The notes under the pieces were generated by a model. That model was given only the letters and a program-made list of their open reading frames with translations. It had not been told where the DNA came from and did not search any database. A program made the translations under genes and the position numbers. This document shows positions 1-6,183 of a stretch of 6,183 nt of DNA, in pieces (the first letter of the stretch is position 1; each line of letters opens with the position of its first letter). Origin of the DNA: Microcaldota archaeon (GTDB lineage Archaea; Micrarchaeota; Micrarchaeia; Micrarchaeales; CABMGC01); NCBI GenBank assembly GCA_021805625.1, contig JAJZEU010000037.1, positions 941 through 7,123 of the forward strand, read 5' to 3'.

Positions 1-445
1 TGAAGGCCTTCTCATGAGGTACATAAAAGACACCATAGACATAAAGAACATCACGAGCATACTGAAGGCCATCTCGTTTGGATACAAGGACGTTGGCAAC
101 TATATGATAAAGGGAGGCAATATATCAGAGGCAGACCTGGCAGAAATGGCTTCAAAGCAGATAGACGATCTGCGCAATGAGACGCCCTTCAAGATAGACG
201 ATGCCTTCGAGATGTACAAGAAGGATCCTTTCCTGACCTACTTCGAAATCGCCCTCAAGCGGGCTCTTTATGCGAAGTACCTGAAGCTCTTCGATGAATC
301 AGGGATATCCATAGCGGGCATGATGGTCTTCATGATAAGGGCAGAGGTGGAGCGCGACGAGCTAAGGCTCGCGTGGCTCAGCAGATACTACGGAGTGAGC
401 GCGGAGCGCATCGAGAACATAAAGATACTCAAAAAGATTAGGTGA
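1..445 (+). CDS. atpC: A-type ATP synthase subunit C, 3' part (N-terminus outside window)
   Basis: The reading frame is open to the first base of the window (first full codon at base 2), so this is the C-terminal part, about 147 residues, of a protein normally near 350 residues. Subunit C is the funnel-shaped collar that joins the central stalk (D/F) to the proteolipid ring and is the archaeal relative of V-ATPase subunit d. Visible family features are the helix segment with IDIKNI near the window start (the family usually has a D-L-x-N-I type motif) and the C-terminal FMIRAEVERDELRLAW helix followed by a YGVSAERI turn and a basic end. The ATG at base 14 is an internal methionine rather than a likely start, because the codons before it are in frame and a 143-residue protein would be far too short. 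Position directly before atpF, atpA and atpB supports the call. The TGA stop overlaps the GGTGA that probably serves atpF. Confidence 0.9.
   Translation, partial: EGLLMRYIKDTIDIKNITSILKAISFGYKDVGNYMIKGGNISEADLAEMASKQIDDLRNETPFKIDDAFEMYKKDPFLTYFEIALKRALYAKYLKLFDESGISIAGMMVFMIRAEVERDELRLAWLSRYYGVSAERIENIKILKKIR
441..445 (+). promoter_or_regulatory. Probable ribosome binding site for atpF
   Basis: GGTGA matches the complement of the archaeal 16S rRNA 3' end. It overlaps the TGA stop of atpC and sits 10 bases before the atpF ATG at 456. The spacing is somewhat long, so the assignment is moderate. The overlap suggests ribosomes finishing atpC reload for atpF. Confidence 0.5.
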
Positions 446-455
446 ACGTGGTCGT

Positions 456-779
456 ATGGAGGTCGGCAAGATAGCTATGATAGGTGAAAGGGAGCTTGTA
501 CTGGGCTTCAAGCTTGTAGGCGTAAGCGATGTCTTTATAAGCGAAGGCGATGATGCACTTAAGCTGCTTGGAGGCTTCATGGCAAGCAAGGAATACGGCC
601 TGATAATAGTGTCGGACAAGATAAAACGGGCAATGGGAAGCGCCATGCTCAGGCATACCGAAACCATGCTGCAACCGCTCGTGGTGTTCATACCCTCACC
701 GGTAGAAATCGAGAGTGGGGAATCTGTCGAGACCCTCGCAAAAAGGGTGCTCGGCGTTGACATAAAAAACGTGAAATAA
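456..779 (+). CDS. atpF: A-type ATP synthase subunit F
   Basis: This encodes 107 residues, the usual size for subunit F, a small Rossmann-like protein that binds rotor subunit D at the lower end of the A1 head and moves with the central stalk. Family hallmarks are the N-terminal strand KIAMIGERE, then VLGFKLVGV (the usual V-L-G-F-x-L-A-G-V signature), a central YGLIIVSDKI strand-helix (usually G-I-I-L-I-T-E-x-I), the PLVVFIPSP strand, and the C-terminal helix ending AKRVLGVDI. The ATG at 456 is preferred over the in-frame ATG at 477, because the later one would remove the first beta strand. The gene starts 10 bases after the atpC stop and its TAA touches the atpA ATG directly. C-F-A-B order is normal for archaeal operons. 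Confidence 0.95.
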   Translation: MEVGKIAMIGERELVLGFKLVGVSDVFISEGDDALKLLGGFMASKEYGLIIVSDKIKRAMGSAMLRHTETMLQPLVVFIPSPVEIESGESVETLAKRVLGVDIKNVK

Positions 780-2534
780 ATGGCTGGAACAATATATAGG
801 ATATCTGGACCCGTTGTGATAGCTGAAGGGCTCGACAACCCCAAAATGTACGACGTAGTGAAGGTAGGGGAGATGGAGCTCATCGGCGAGATAATAAAGC
901 TTGACGGCGGAAGGGCAATAATCCAGGTATACGAGGACACAAGCGGCCTTCGCCCGGGGGAGAAGGTCGGGAGCACCGGAGCGCAGTTGTCTGTGCAGTT
1001 GGGCCCGGGGCTCATGGGCGCCATCTATGACGGCATACAAAGGCCCCTGGACAAGATAAAGGCGGTGAGCGGTGACTTCATAGCCAGAGGGGTAAACGCA
1101 GATCCGCTCGATCCGATGAAGAAATGGAGCTTCAAGCCTGTTGTGAAAAATGGAGATGAGGTGAAGGGAGGAGATATAATAGGAGAGGTTGACGAAACGA
1201 CCCTCATAAAACACAAGGTTATGGTGCCTCCAGGCATAACAGGAAAGATTGCTGGCATAAAGGAAGGTGACTTTACCATCAAAGATGTGATAGCGAAGGT
1301 ATCAGGCAATGGCAAATCAGCAGAGATAAAGCTTGTGCAAAATTGGCCGGTCAGGATACCGAGACCCGTTGTTGACAAGATGATTCTCGATGCGCCGCTG
1401 ATAACAGGACAGCGGGTTCTGGACTCTCTCTTCCCTGTGGCAAAGGGAGGCACGGCAGCAGTGCCTGGGCCCTTCGGGAGCGGGAAGACGATCATTCAGC
1501 ACCAACTGGCAAAATGGGCAGATGCAGATGTGATAATCTACATAGGATGCGGCGAACGGGGCAACGAGATGACAGAGATACTCAGCACGTTCCCAGAGCT
1601 CAAGGACCCAAAGTCCGGAAGGCCTCTCATGGACCGCACGGTGCTGATAGCCAACACATCGAACATGCCGGTAGCGGCGAGGGAGGCCAGCATCTATACT
1701 GGGATGACCCTGGCAGAGTACTACCGTGACATGGGCTACAGCGTTGCGCTCATGGCTGACAGCACCTCAAGATGGGCCGAAGCCCTCAGGGAGATATCAG
1801 GAAGGCTAGAAGAGATGCCCGGCGAGGAAGGATATCCCGCTTATCTTGGAAGGAAAGTAGCGGAATTCTACGAGCGCGCGGGCAAGGTGCATGTGCTAAG
1901 CGGAGGCGTTGGTTCCATAACCGCCGTTGGTGCGGTATCGCCGCCGGGTGGTGATACCTCTGAACCGGTATCGCAGAATACGCTGAGGGTTACGAGGGTA
2001 TTCTGGGCGCTTGATGCGGCGCTTGCAAATGCAAGGCACTTCCCATCGATAAACTGGCTGAATAGCTACTCCCTATACGCCGACGACCTGGCGAAGTGGT
2101 ACTCCGAGAACGTCGGGAAGGACTGGCACGAGCTTTACCAGAATACCATGAAGACGCTGCAGAAGGAAGCCGAGATAAACGAAATAGTGCAGCTCGTTGG
2201 CTACGACGCGCTGCCAGAGCCAGACAAGCTTACTCTTGACGTTGCAAAGGTCATAAGGGAAGATTATCTCCAGCAGAGCGCATTCGACGAGGTAGATACA
2301 TACACATCGATGCACAAACAGTATCTCATGCTGAAGGTCATAATGGAGCTTGCCGACGAGGAGCTGCGTGCAGTGAAGAAGGGAGTAAGCACGGAGCAGC
2401 TTTCCGGAGCTGAGGCCAAGCAGAAGATAGCCAAGATGAAATTCGTCAAGGAGGAGGGCATTGATGCGTACTACGATGATGTAAGAAAAAGCATGGCTGC
2501 GATAGAGGCAATGGAAGCCTCGGCGGCCAAGTAG
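780..2534 (+). CDS. atpA: A-type ATP synthase catalytic subunit A
   Basis: This 584-residue protein is the catalytic subunit of the A3B3 head, where ATP is made or hydrolysed; the length is normal for the family. In order: an N-terminal beta barrel (about 1-70); the IYDGIQRPL segment (82-90); the 'non-homologous region' that distinguishes A from F-type beta subunits (about 105-185); the P-loop GPFGSGKT (230-237, with K236 and T237 for phosphate and Mg binding); GERGNE (258-263), in which E259 corresponds to the catalytic glutamate; [13 protein letters not shown] (326-338); [10 protein letters not shown] (344-353); then a helical C-terminal domain. All expected catalytic residues are present. 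The P-loop is not interrupted by an intein, although some archaeal atpA genes carry one there. The ATG abuts the atpF TAA, and a GTGA at 771-774 can act as a weak ribosome site, so translation is probably coupled to atpF. Confidence 0.99.
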   Translation: MAGTIYRISGPVVIAEGLDNPKMYDVVKVGEMELIGEIIKLDGGRAIIQVYEDTSGLRPGEKVGSTGAQLSVQLGPGLMGAIYDGIQRPLDKIKAVSGDFIARGVNADPLDPMKKWSFKPVVKNGDEVKGGDIIGEVDETTLIKHKVMVPPGITGKIAGIKEGDFTIKDVIAKVSGNGKSAEIKLVQNWPVRIPRPVVDKMILDAPLITGQRVLDSLFPVAKGGTAAVPGPFGSGKTIIQHQLAKWADADVIIYIGCGERGNEMTEILSTFPELKDPKSGRPLMDRTVLIANTSNMPVAAREASIYTGMTLAEYYRDMGYSVALMADSTSRWAEALREISGRLEEMPGEEGYPAYLGRKVAEFYERAGKVHVLSGGVGSITAVGAVSPPGGDTSEPVSQNTLRVTRVFWALDAALANARHFPSINWLNSYSLYADDLAKWYSENVGKDWHELYQNTMKTLQKEAEINEIVQLVGYDALPEPDKLTLDVAKVIREDYLQQSAFDEVDTYTSMHKQYLMLKVIMELADEELRAVKKGVSTEQLSGAEAKQKIAKMKFVKEEGIDAYYDDVRKSMAAIEAMEASAAK

Positions 2535-2537
2535 GTG
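2534..2537 (+). promoter_or_regulatory. Ribosome binding site for atpB
   Basis: The GGTG core begins on the last base of the atpA TAG stop and lies five bases before the atpB ATG at 2543. Together with the family-typical N-terminus that follows, it fixes the atpB start. Confidence 0.65.
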
Positions 2538-2542
2538 CTACG

Positions 2543-3931
2543 ATGAGCGACATATACTATAAAACAGTAAACCAGATAACGAACGTACTTCTCTTCGTTG
2601 AAGGGGTCAAGGACGCAGCATACGGAGAGATCGCAGAGATACAGCTTGAAGACGGCAGCACTGTGACGGGCCAGGTGCTCGACAGCAGAAACGGCCTTGC
2701 GATAGTGCAGTCCTTCGGAGAAACGAGGGGCATGAACACAGGAGGTACGCGCGTGAGGTTCACGGGAGGCACGGCGAGGCTCAACGTGAGCACAGACATG
2801 CTCGGCAGGATATTCGACGGCATGGGGAAGCCCAGGGACGGCGGCCCGCAGATCTACAGCAATGAGAGCCTTGACATAACGGGCAGCGCCATAAATCCTG
2901 ATGCGAGGGAAGAACCATCGGAGTTCATACAGACTGGCATTTCCACCATAGACGGCATGAATACGCTGGTCAGGGGCCAGAAGCTTCCCATATTCTCAGG
3001 ATCAGGACTACCGCACAACAGGCTCGCGGCGCAGATAGCGAGGCAGGCGAAACTGCTCAACGACTCGGAAGGATTCGGTGTAGTATTCGGAGGCATAGGC
3101 ATAAACAGCGAGGAGGCAAACTTCTTCAGGAAGGAGTTCGAGGAAACTGGTGCACTTGACAAGTCAGTCATGTTCCTCAACCTCTCTTCAGAACCTTCAA
3201 TGGAAAGGATAATACTGCCCAGGCTTGCCCTTACCGCAGCTGAGTACCTCGCCTACAGCCAGAACATGCACGTGCTCGTCATACTGACGGACATGACAAA
3301 CTACTGCGAAGCCCTCCGCGAAGTGAGCGCTGCGAGGAATGAGGTGCCTGGCAGAAGGGGCTTCCCTGGTTACATGTACACCGACCTTTCCACCATATAC
3401 GAACGCGCAGGAAAAATACACGGCAGAAGGGGTTCTATAACGCAGTTGCCCATACTTACGATGCCAGGAGACGACATAACCCATCCAATTCCAGACCTGA
3501 CAGGCTACATAACCGAGGGCCAGGTCGTGCTCAGCAGGGACTTGCAGAGGAAGGGAGTATACCCGAATGTGGATGTTCTGCTATCGCTTTCAAGGCTGAT
3601 GAATCAGGGCATAGGCAAGGGCAGGACAAGAGAGGACCACAGGGGAGTCGCGGACCAGCTCTTCGCGGCATATGCCAGGGGCAAGGACCTCAGGAGCCTT
3701 ATGGAAATTGTAGGGGAGGAGGCGCTGAGCCAGAACGACAAGCACTATCTTGAGTTTGCGGACAGATTCGAGACTACATTTGTGAACCAGGGCTACTATG
3801 AGGATAGGAGCATAGACGAGACCATCTCAAAGGGCTGGGAGCTCTTCGCAGACCTTGACGTGAGGGAGATGAAGAGAATCAAGGATGAGTACATAAAGAA
3901 GTACGGAAAGTGGGATAATGGTAAAGGGTAA
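2543..3931 (+). CDS. atpB: A-type ATP synthase regulatory/nucleotide-binding subunit B
   Basis: This 462-residue protein is the non-catalytic partner that alternates with A in the A3B3 head and supplies an arginine finger to the catalytic site. Evidence: N-terminal [15 protein letters not shown] (about 17-31); SGSGLPHN at 152-159, the degenerate non-P-loop form typical of [59 protein letters not shown] (273-292); [32 protein letters not shown], whose R351 aligns with the arginine finger; and a helical C-terminus ending [10 protein letters not shown]. Length and domain order are normal. Some positions depart from the widely shared sequence: L347 where VLPSLSRL normally has proline, YPNV (340-343) for YPPI, and R160 after LPHN where glutamate is common. 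The start is eight bases after the atpA stop. The 3' end overlaps the longer atpD reading by 14 bases. Confidence 0.99.
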   Translation: MSDIYYKTVNQITNVLLFVEGVKDAAYGEIAEIQLEDGSTVTGQVLDSRNGLAIVQSFGETRGMNTGGTRVRFTGGTARLNVSTDMLGRIFDGMGKPRDGGPQIYSNESLDITGSAINPDAREEPSEFIQTGISTIDGMNTLVRGQKLPIFSGSGLPHNRLAAQIARQAKLLNDSEGFGVVFGGIGINSEEANFFRKEFEETGALDKSVMFLNLSSEPSMERIILPRLALTAAEYLAYSQNMHVLVILTDMTNYCEALREVSAARNEVPGRRGFPGYMYTDLSTIYERAGKIHGRRGSITQLPILTMPGDDITHPIPDLTGYITEGQVVLSRDLQRKGVYPNVDVLLSLSRLMNQGIGKGRTREDHRGVADQLFAAYARGKDLRSLMEIVGEEALSQNDKHYLEFADRFETTFVNQGYYEDRSIDETISKGWELFADLDVREMKRIKDEYIKKYGKWDNGKG

Positions 3932-4541
3932 CATGAAGACGACGCGCATAGAGCTGATACGCACTAGAATGAGGGTACGCGTCGCAAACAAGGGGCTCAA
4001 TCTTCTTAAGACGAAGCGCACCAGCCTTGTGCTTGCATTCTTCGAGCTTGCCAGGCAGATACAGCTGATGCGCGGCAGCATGAGGAACTCGGTGGTCAGG
4101 GCGATGGAGTCTTCGAAGCTGGCTGAGCTGCAGGCGGGCAGGATAGTGCTTGAAAGGATAGCAGCGGAGCAGAGCCACATAAGCGCCGGGGTGGAGGCGA
4201 AGAACGTCATGGGTGTCAGGATCCCAACAGTGGGAGTGGAAAGGAGGGCGGCCCTATCGGAAGCCTACGAGCTCATATCGGTGCCTACGTCGATAGAAGA
4301 CGCGAAGCGCAGCTACATGAACCTCTTCAACATGCTCATAGAGGTTGCAGAGAAGGAGAACTCGCTGAGAAGGCTGCTCTACGAGATAGAGAAGCTCAAC
4401 AGGAGGGCAAACGCCATAGAGAACGTCACAATACCGAACCTGATAGAAAAGGCGGCTTACATAAAGGGCAGGCTCGAAGATCTCGAGCGCGACCAGATCG
4501 TATCGATAAAATTCATAAAGGGTAAGATAAGTGGAGCATAG
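3918..4541 (+). CDS. atpD: A-type ATP synthase subunit D (central stalk rotor)
   Basis: This encodes 207 residues, the usual length for subunit D, the long antiparallel coiled coil that turns inside the A3B3 head and transmits torque to F, C and the membrane ring. The N-terminal helix shows the family pattern TRIEL, then [21 protein letters not shown] (usually T-R-x-E-L ... A-x-x-G-x-x-L-L-K-x-K-R). The middle (about 70-110) is the variable short domain. The C-terminal helix contains INLxRR-like [20 protein letters not shown], a strong family match. Two starts are possible: ATG 3918, overlapping atpB by 14 bases and adding MVKGN, or ATG 3933, one base after the atpB stop. Neither has a convincing ribosome site; I keep the longer one, but the shorter start places the TR motif closer to the N-terminus and is equally plausible. 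The 3' end overlaps the next small gene by 11 bases. Confidence 0.95.
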   Translation: MVKGNMKTTRIELIRTRMRVRVANKGLNLLKTKRTSLVLAFFELARQIQLMRGSMRNSVVRAMESSKLAELQAGRIVLERIAAEQSHISAGVEAKNVMGVRIPTVGVERRAALSEAYELISVPTSIEDAKRSYMNLFNMLIEVAEKENSLRRLLYEIEKLNRRANAIENVTIPNLIEKAAYIKGRLEDLERDQIVSIKFIKGKISGA

Positions 4542-4707
4542 CGATTATGTAAAGGGGAAGTACCTGCATGTTGCACCAAGCGGCGCGGCGCCGCTTGCAG
4601 GAAATGCGGCAACTGCAAAGTTTAACCTTGTGCGGCGCATAACTCTTGCATTCAACATCGCAATGTCGGCTGCGCTGATCGCATTCGCGATAAGTATGCT
4701 AATGTAA
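4531..4707 (+). CDS. Small single-pass membrane protein in the ATP synthase operon, function unknown
   Basis: I do not recognise this 58-residue protein. It starts at GTG 4531, which follows an in-frame TAA (4528-4530) immediately, so GTG is the only start giving the full length; an AGGGT at 4519-4523 may be its ribosome site. It overlaps atpD by 11 bases and ends 16 bases before atpH. Residues 1-34 are polar, with a small-residue stretch (PSGAAPLAGNAATA, 16-29). A basic pair, R35-R36, precedes one hydrophobic segment from I37 to the C-terminus at M58. Positive residues before the helix suggest an N-in, C-out, tail-anchored protein. The helix has no acidic residue, so it is not a K-type ring subunit. 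Location between the A1 genes and the stator/membrane genes suggests an assembly or accessory role, which is inference. The APSGAAPL stretch before a single helix loosely recalls archaeal Sec61-beta/SecG, but the usual RYF-acidic motif is missing. Whether it is truly translated is likely but unproven. Confidence 0.7.
   Translation: MEHSDYVKGKYLHVAPSGAAPLAGNAATAKFNLVRRITLAFNIAMSAALIAFAISMLM
4577..4597 (+). repeat. Perfect GC-rich inverted repeat (hairpin) inside the small membrane-protein gene
   Basis: Bases 4577-4585 pair perfectly with 4589-4597 (nine pairs, seven of them G-C in the inner part) around a three-base loop at 4586-4588. It encodes residues 16-23 of the small protein (PSGAAPLA). 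No T-run follows, so it is not a classical terminator. In RNA it would be a stable stem between the A1 block and the H-I block. Confidence 0.6.
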
Positions 4708-4713
4708 TTATGT

Positions 4714-4719
4714 GGTGAT
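4714..4719 (+). promoter_or_regulatory. Ribosome binding site that sets the atpH start
   Basis: GGTGAT is a full six-base match to the archaeal anti-Shine-Dalgarno complement and ends four bases before ATG 4724. It lies inside the longer reading from GTG 4712, which argues that the real start is 4724. Confidence 0.75.
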
Positions 4720-4723
4720 TTTG

Positions 4724-5041
4724 ATGAGCGACATAAACACTTTGGAAAAGATAAAAAAGAAAGAGGAGGTTTCGGAGAAGGAGAACGCAGAAGCAAAGGA
4801 GAAAGCTGCTCAGATTATCGATGATGCAAAAAAGAAGGCGGATGAGCTTCTGAAGAAGGCCGATGAAAAGGCGCAGGAGGATTACGACTCTGCGATCGAA
4901 GCCGCAAAGAAGAATGCGGCCAAGAAAGCTGCAAAGATACGGGAGGAGCAGCAGAAGCGCATAAGCTCCCTCGGAAAGGCTAGCGCTGCAGATGCGATTG
5001 ACGCATTCGACGATGAGCTGCGCAAGGAATTCGGTGCATAA
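4724..5041 (+). CDS. atpH: A-type ATP synthase subunit H (peripheral stalk coiled coil)
   Basis: This encodes 105 residues, matching the usual length of archaeal subunit H, the straight coiled coil that pairs with subunit E to form the peripheral stalk linking the A3B3 head to subunit I. The protein is very rich in K, E, A and D. Regular segments such as AAQIIDDAKKKADELLKKADEK (about 27-48) and AIEAAKKNAAKKAAKIREEQQKR (about 56-78) show the alanine- and charge-patterned helix of this family, and it has no membrane segment. The ATG 4724 start is chosen over GTG 4712 because GGTGAT lies just before it. The call rests on composition, length and its position directly before atpI, which is the usual H-I neighbourhood; low-complexity coiled coils can mislead, so the subunit letter is less certain than for A or B. 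Subunit E, its partner, is not in the window. The TAA stop abuts the atpI ATG. Confidence 0.85.
   Translation: MSDINTLEKIKKKEEVSEKENAEAKEKAAQIIDDAKKKADELLKKADEKAQEDYDSAIEAAKKNAAKKAAKIREEQQKRISSLGKASAADAIDAFDDELRKEFGA
5033..5036 (+). promoter_or_regulatory. Ribosome binding site for atpI inside the end of atpH
   Basis: GGTG lies in the last codons of atpH, five bases before the atpI ATG at 5042. This is the same core and spacing as at atpB, and it supports both the start and coupled translation. Confidence 0.6.
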
Positions 5042-6183
5042 ATGCTGAAGCCGGCAAAGATGGAGAGGGTAAGGATTGTTTTCTCTAGGCAGTACTATGC
5101 AAGTGTGCTGACCCTTCTGCACGACATGGGCGCCATGCAGATAGAGTACACTCCCGAGGATGTCTCGAAGCTCCTAAGCCACGGAGCGAGCGGGGCCTAC
5201 GAGCAGATCGGCAGCTATGCACAGAGATTCAGGGGACTAGAGGAGCAGCTTTACAAGACCGGCACAGAAAAGAGATATGCGTTCGGCAGCATGGAAGAAC
5301 TCATCGCGAAGGCCGATGCCGTAACAATAGATGCGAGAGTTGCTGCAATAAGGAAAGAGCTTGAGGCATTGACGACGGAAAGCGCAACGACAGACAACAC
5401 CATGGCAATAATGAAGGCGATGCCAAAGCAGTTCAGCCATGACACTTCCATACTCAGCTCTTCTGGAGTGGTTTCCTTCCTTGTGACAGGGCCGGAGCTT
5501 GTGCAGTTTGCAGCTGCTGCAAAAAAGGAGCTGGCTGGCTCTGCGATCATGATGGGGGAGAGCTCAATGCTGATCTCGATGAGCAAGACAGACCACGCCG
5601 CATTCGGCAAGGCGACAGAGGGAAGGAAGCTGCACATCGAAGCTATACCTCCGGGGCTGTCAGGCAGCGTAGGCAATGAGCTGAAGAGGCTTGGGGAGAA
5701 AGAGGCTGCGAATAAAAGAAAAAGGAATGCATTGGAAGAGGAGCTTGGCGACATATCAAAGGAATATTATCCTATAGTCAGTGCCGTAAGGGAGCAGCTT
5801 GACATAGAGGTAGAGAAGCAGGAGATAACCACAAAGCTTGGAATAGGAAAGTCGGCAATAGCAATTGATGGTTGGATACCAAGCTCAAGGCTTGATGCTC
5901 TTACAGAGGCATTGGCGAAAACTACGGGCAACTCCTTCGTGATAGACACAGTGAAGACTAAAGCCCTGCCCCCGACAAAGCTCGACAATCCAGTAAGAGC
6001 AAGGCTCTTCGAATTCTTCATAAGATTCTATTCATTGCCGAGAAGCGACGAGTTCGATCCGACGCTCGCCTTCGCCCTGGTATTTCCGATCTTCTTCGGA
6101 TTCATGGTAGGCGACGTGGGCTACGGCATCGTCATGCTCATCGGATCAATCTGGCTCATACACAGGATTGCGCATCCCCCCGC
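5042..6183 (+). CDS. atpI: A-type ATP synthase subunit I (membrane stator, a-like), 5' half
   Basis: An uninterrupted frame of 380 full codons runs off the window end; the family is usually 600-700 residues, so roughly half is present. Subunit I is the counterpart of V-ATPase subunit a: a cytoplasmic N-terminal domain that anchors the peripheral stalks and a membrane domain forming the ion half-channels against the K ring. Seen here: the N-terminal LKPAKMERVRIVFSRQY strand with HDMGAMQIE (usual H-x-L-G-x-x-x-I-E), a helical arm, GWIP at 277-280 (the conserved G-W-x-P that closes the cytoplasmic domain), the ALPPTKLDNP linker, then LFEFFIRFYSLPRSDEFDPT leading into the first membrane helices from about 342. 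There, FFGFMVGDVGYG (351-362) is a strong family signature. The essential membrane arginine lies later and cannot be checked. The ATG abuts the atpH stop, with GGTG at 5033-5036. The K and E genes may follow downstream, which is inference. Confidence 0.97.
   Translation, partial: MLKPAKMERVRIVFSRQYYASVLTLLHDMGAMQIEYTPEDVSKLLSHGASGAYEQIGSYAQRFRGLEEQLYKTGTEKRYAFGSMEELIAKADAVTIDARVAAIRKELEALTTESATTDNTMAIMKAMPKQFSHDTSILSSSGVVSFLVTGPELVQFAAAAKKELAGSAIMMGESSMLISMSKTDHAAFGKATEGRKLHIEAIPPGLSGSVGNELKRLGEKEAANKRKRNALEEELGDISKEYYPIVSAVREQLDIEVEKQEITTKLGIGKSAIAIDGWIPSSRLDALTEALAKTTGNSFVIDTVKTKALPPTKLDNPVRARLFEFFIRFYSLPRSDEFDPTLAFALVFPIFFGFMVGDVGYGIVMLIGSIWLIHRIAHPP

Noticed and set aside
14..16. ATG 14 as the true start of a short subunit C gene
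   Set aside because: The frame is open to the window edge and subunit C is normally more than twice as long, so this is an internal methionine.
362..1024. Long minus-strand open frame of 220 codons opposite atpF and the start of atpA
   Set aside because: Its product is a serine/proline-rich sequence without recognisable motifs, and it lies antisense to two genes with clear family signatures. It is a frame shadow caused by codon bias.
696..1495. Minus-strand open frames opposite the 5' part of atpA (696-1214 and 1025-1495)
   Set aside because: No domain signal in the translations, and the opposite strand is fully explained by the catalytic subunit.
3827..4210. Minus-strand open frames opposite the end of atpB and the start of atpD
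   Set aside because: These overlap each other and two well-supported genes, and show cysteine/leucine-rich composition typical of antisense frames.
4577..4597. The hairpin as an intrinsic terminator
   Set aside because: There is no T-run after the stem, it lies inside a coding frame, and the operon clearly continues with atpH and atpI.
4531..4707. The small membrane gene as subunit K (proteolipid)
   Set aside because: K needs at least two membrane helices with an acidic ion-binding residue. This product has one helix and no acidic residue in it.
4712..4723. GTG 4712 as the start of atpH
   Set aside because: It would place the strong GGTGAT ribosome site inside the coding region. ATG 4724 is correctly spaced from that site.
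4652..5122. Minus-strand 156-codon frame opposite atpH, leucine-rich and membrane-like
   Set aside because: The leucine runs are the reverse complement of the lysine, glutamate and alanine codons of the coiled coil. It also crosses three plus-strand gene boundaries.

Overview
The window is the middle of an archaeal A-type (A1AO) ATP synthase operon. All genes lie on the + strand and almost every base is coding. The catalytic A subunit, the nucleotide-binding B subunit, the D rotor stalk, the F and C subunits, a short coiled-coil H subunit and the large membrane subunit I are all recognisable by family motifs. Archaeal affiliation is supported by the A1AO gene set, A and B subunits of the archaeal/vacuolar kind, heavy use of ATA (Ile) and AGG (Arg) codons, and recurrent GGTG Shine-Dalgarno cores. 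I cannot name the lineage. The order C-F-A-B-D followed by H-I differs from the H-I-K-E-C-F-A-B-D order known from Methanosarcina and Thermococcus. It fits a group that carries the A1 block first, as I recall for Thermoplasma, but that is a weak inference.

Layout: the 3' part of atpC (1-445) is followed by atpF (456-779), atpA (780-2534), atpB (2543-3931), atpD (3918-4541), a small unrecognised single-pass membrane protein gene (4531-4707), atpH (4724-5041) and the 5' half of atpI (5042 to the window end). Junctions range from a 14-base overlap to a 16-base gap. There is no room for a promoter or a conventional terminator, so the genes are probably co-transcribed and partly translationally coupled. 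No stretch over 300 bases lacks a gene. I see no RNA genes, mobile elements, CRISPR arrays or long repeats.

How it works together: A3B3 forms the catalytic head; D and F form the central rotor; C couples the rotor to the membrane ring; H pairs with E (not in the window) as a peripheral stalk; I is the membrane stator that carries the ion half-channels with the K ring (not in the window). The genes flow from soluble A1 parts to stator and membrane parts. The switch-over point holds the small membrane-protein gene and a strong internal hairpin, and this is the least ordinary part of an otherwise textbook locus.
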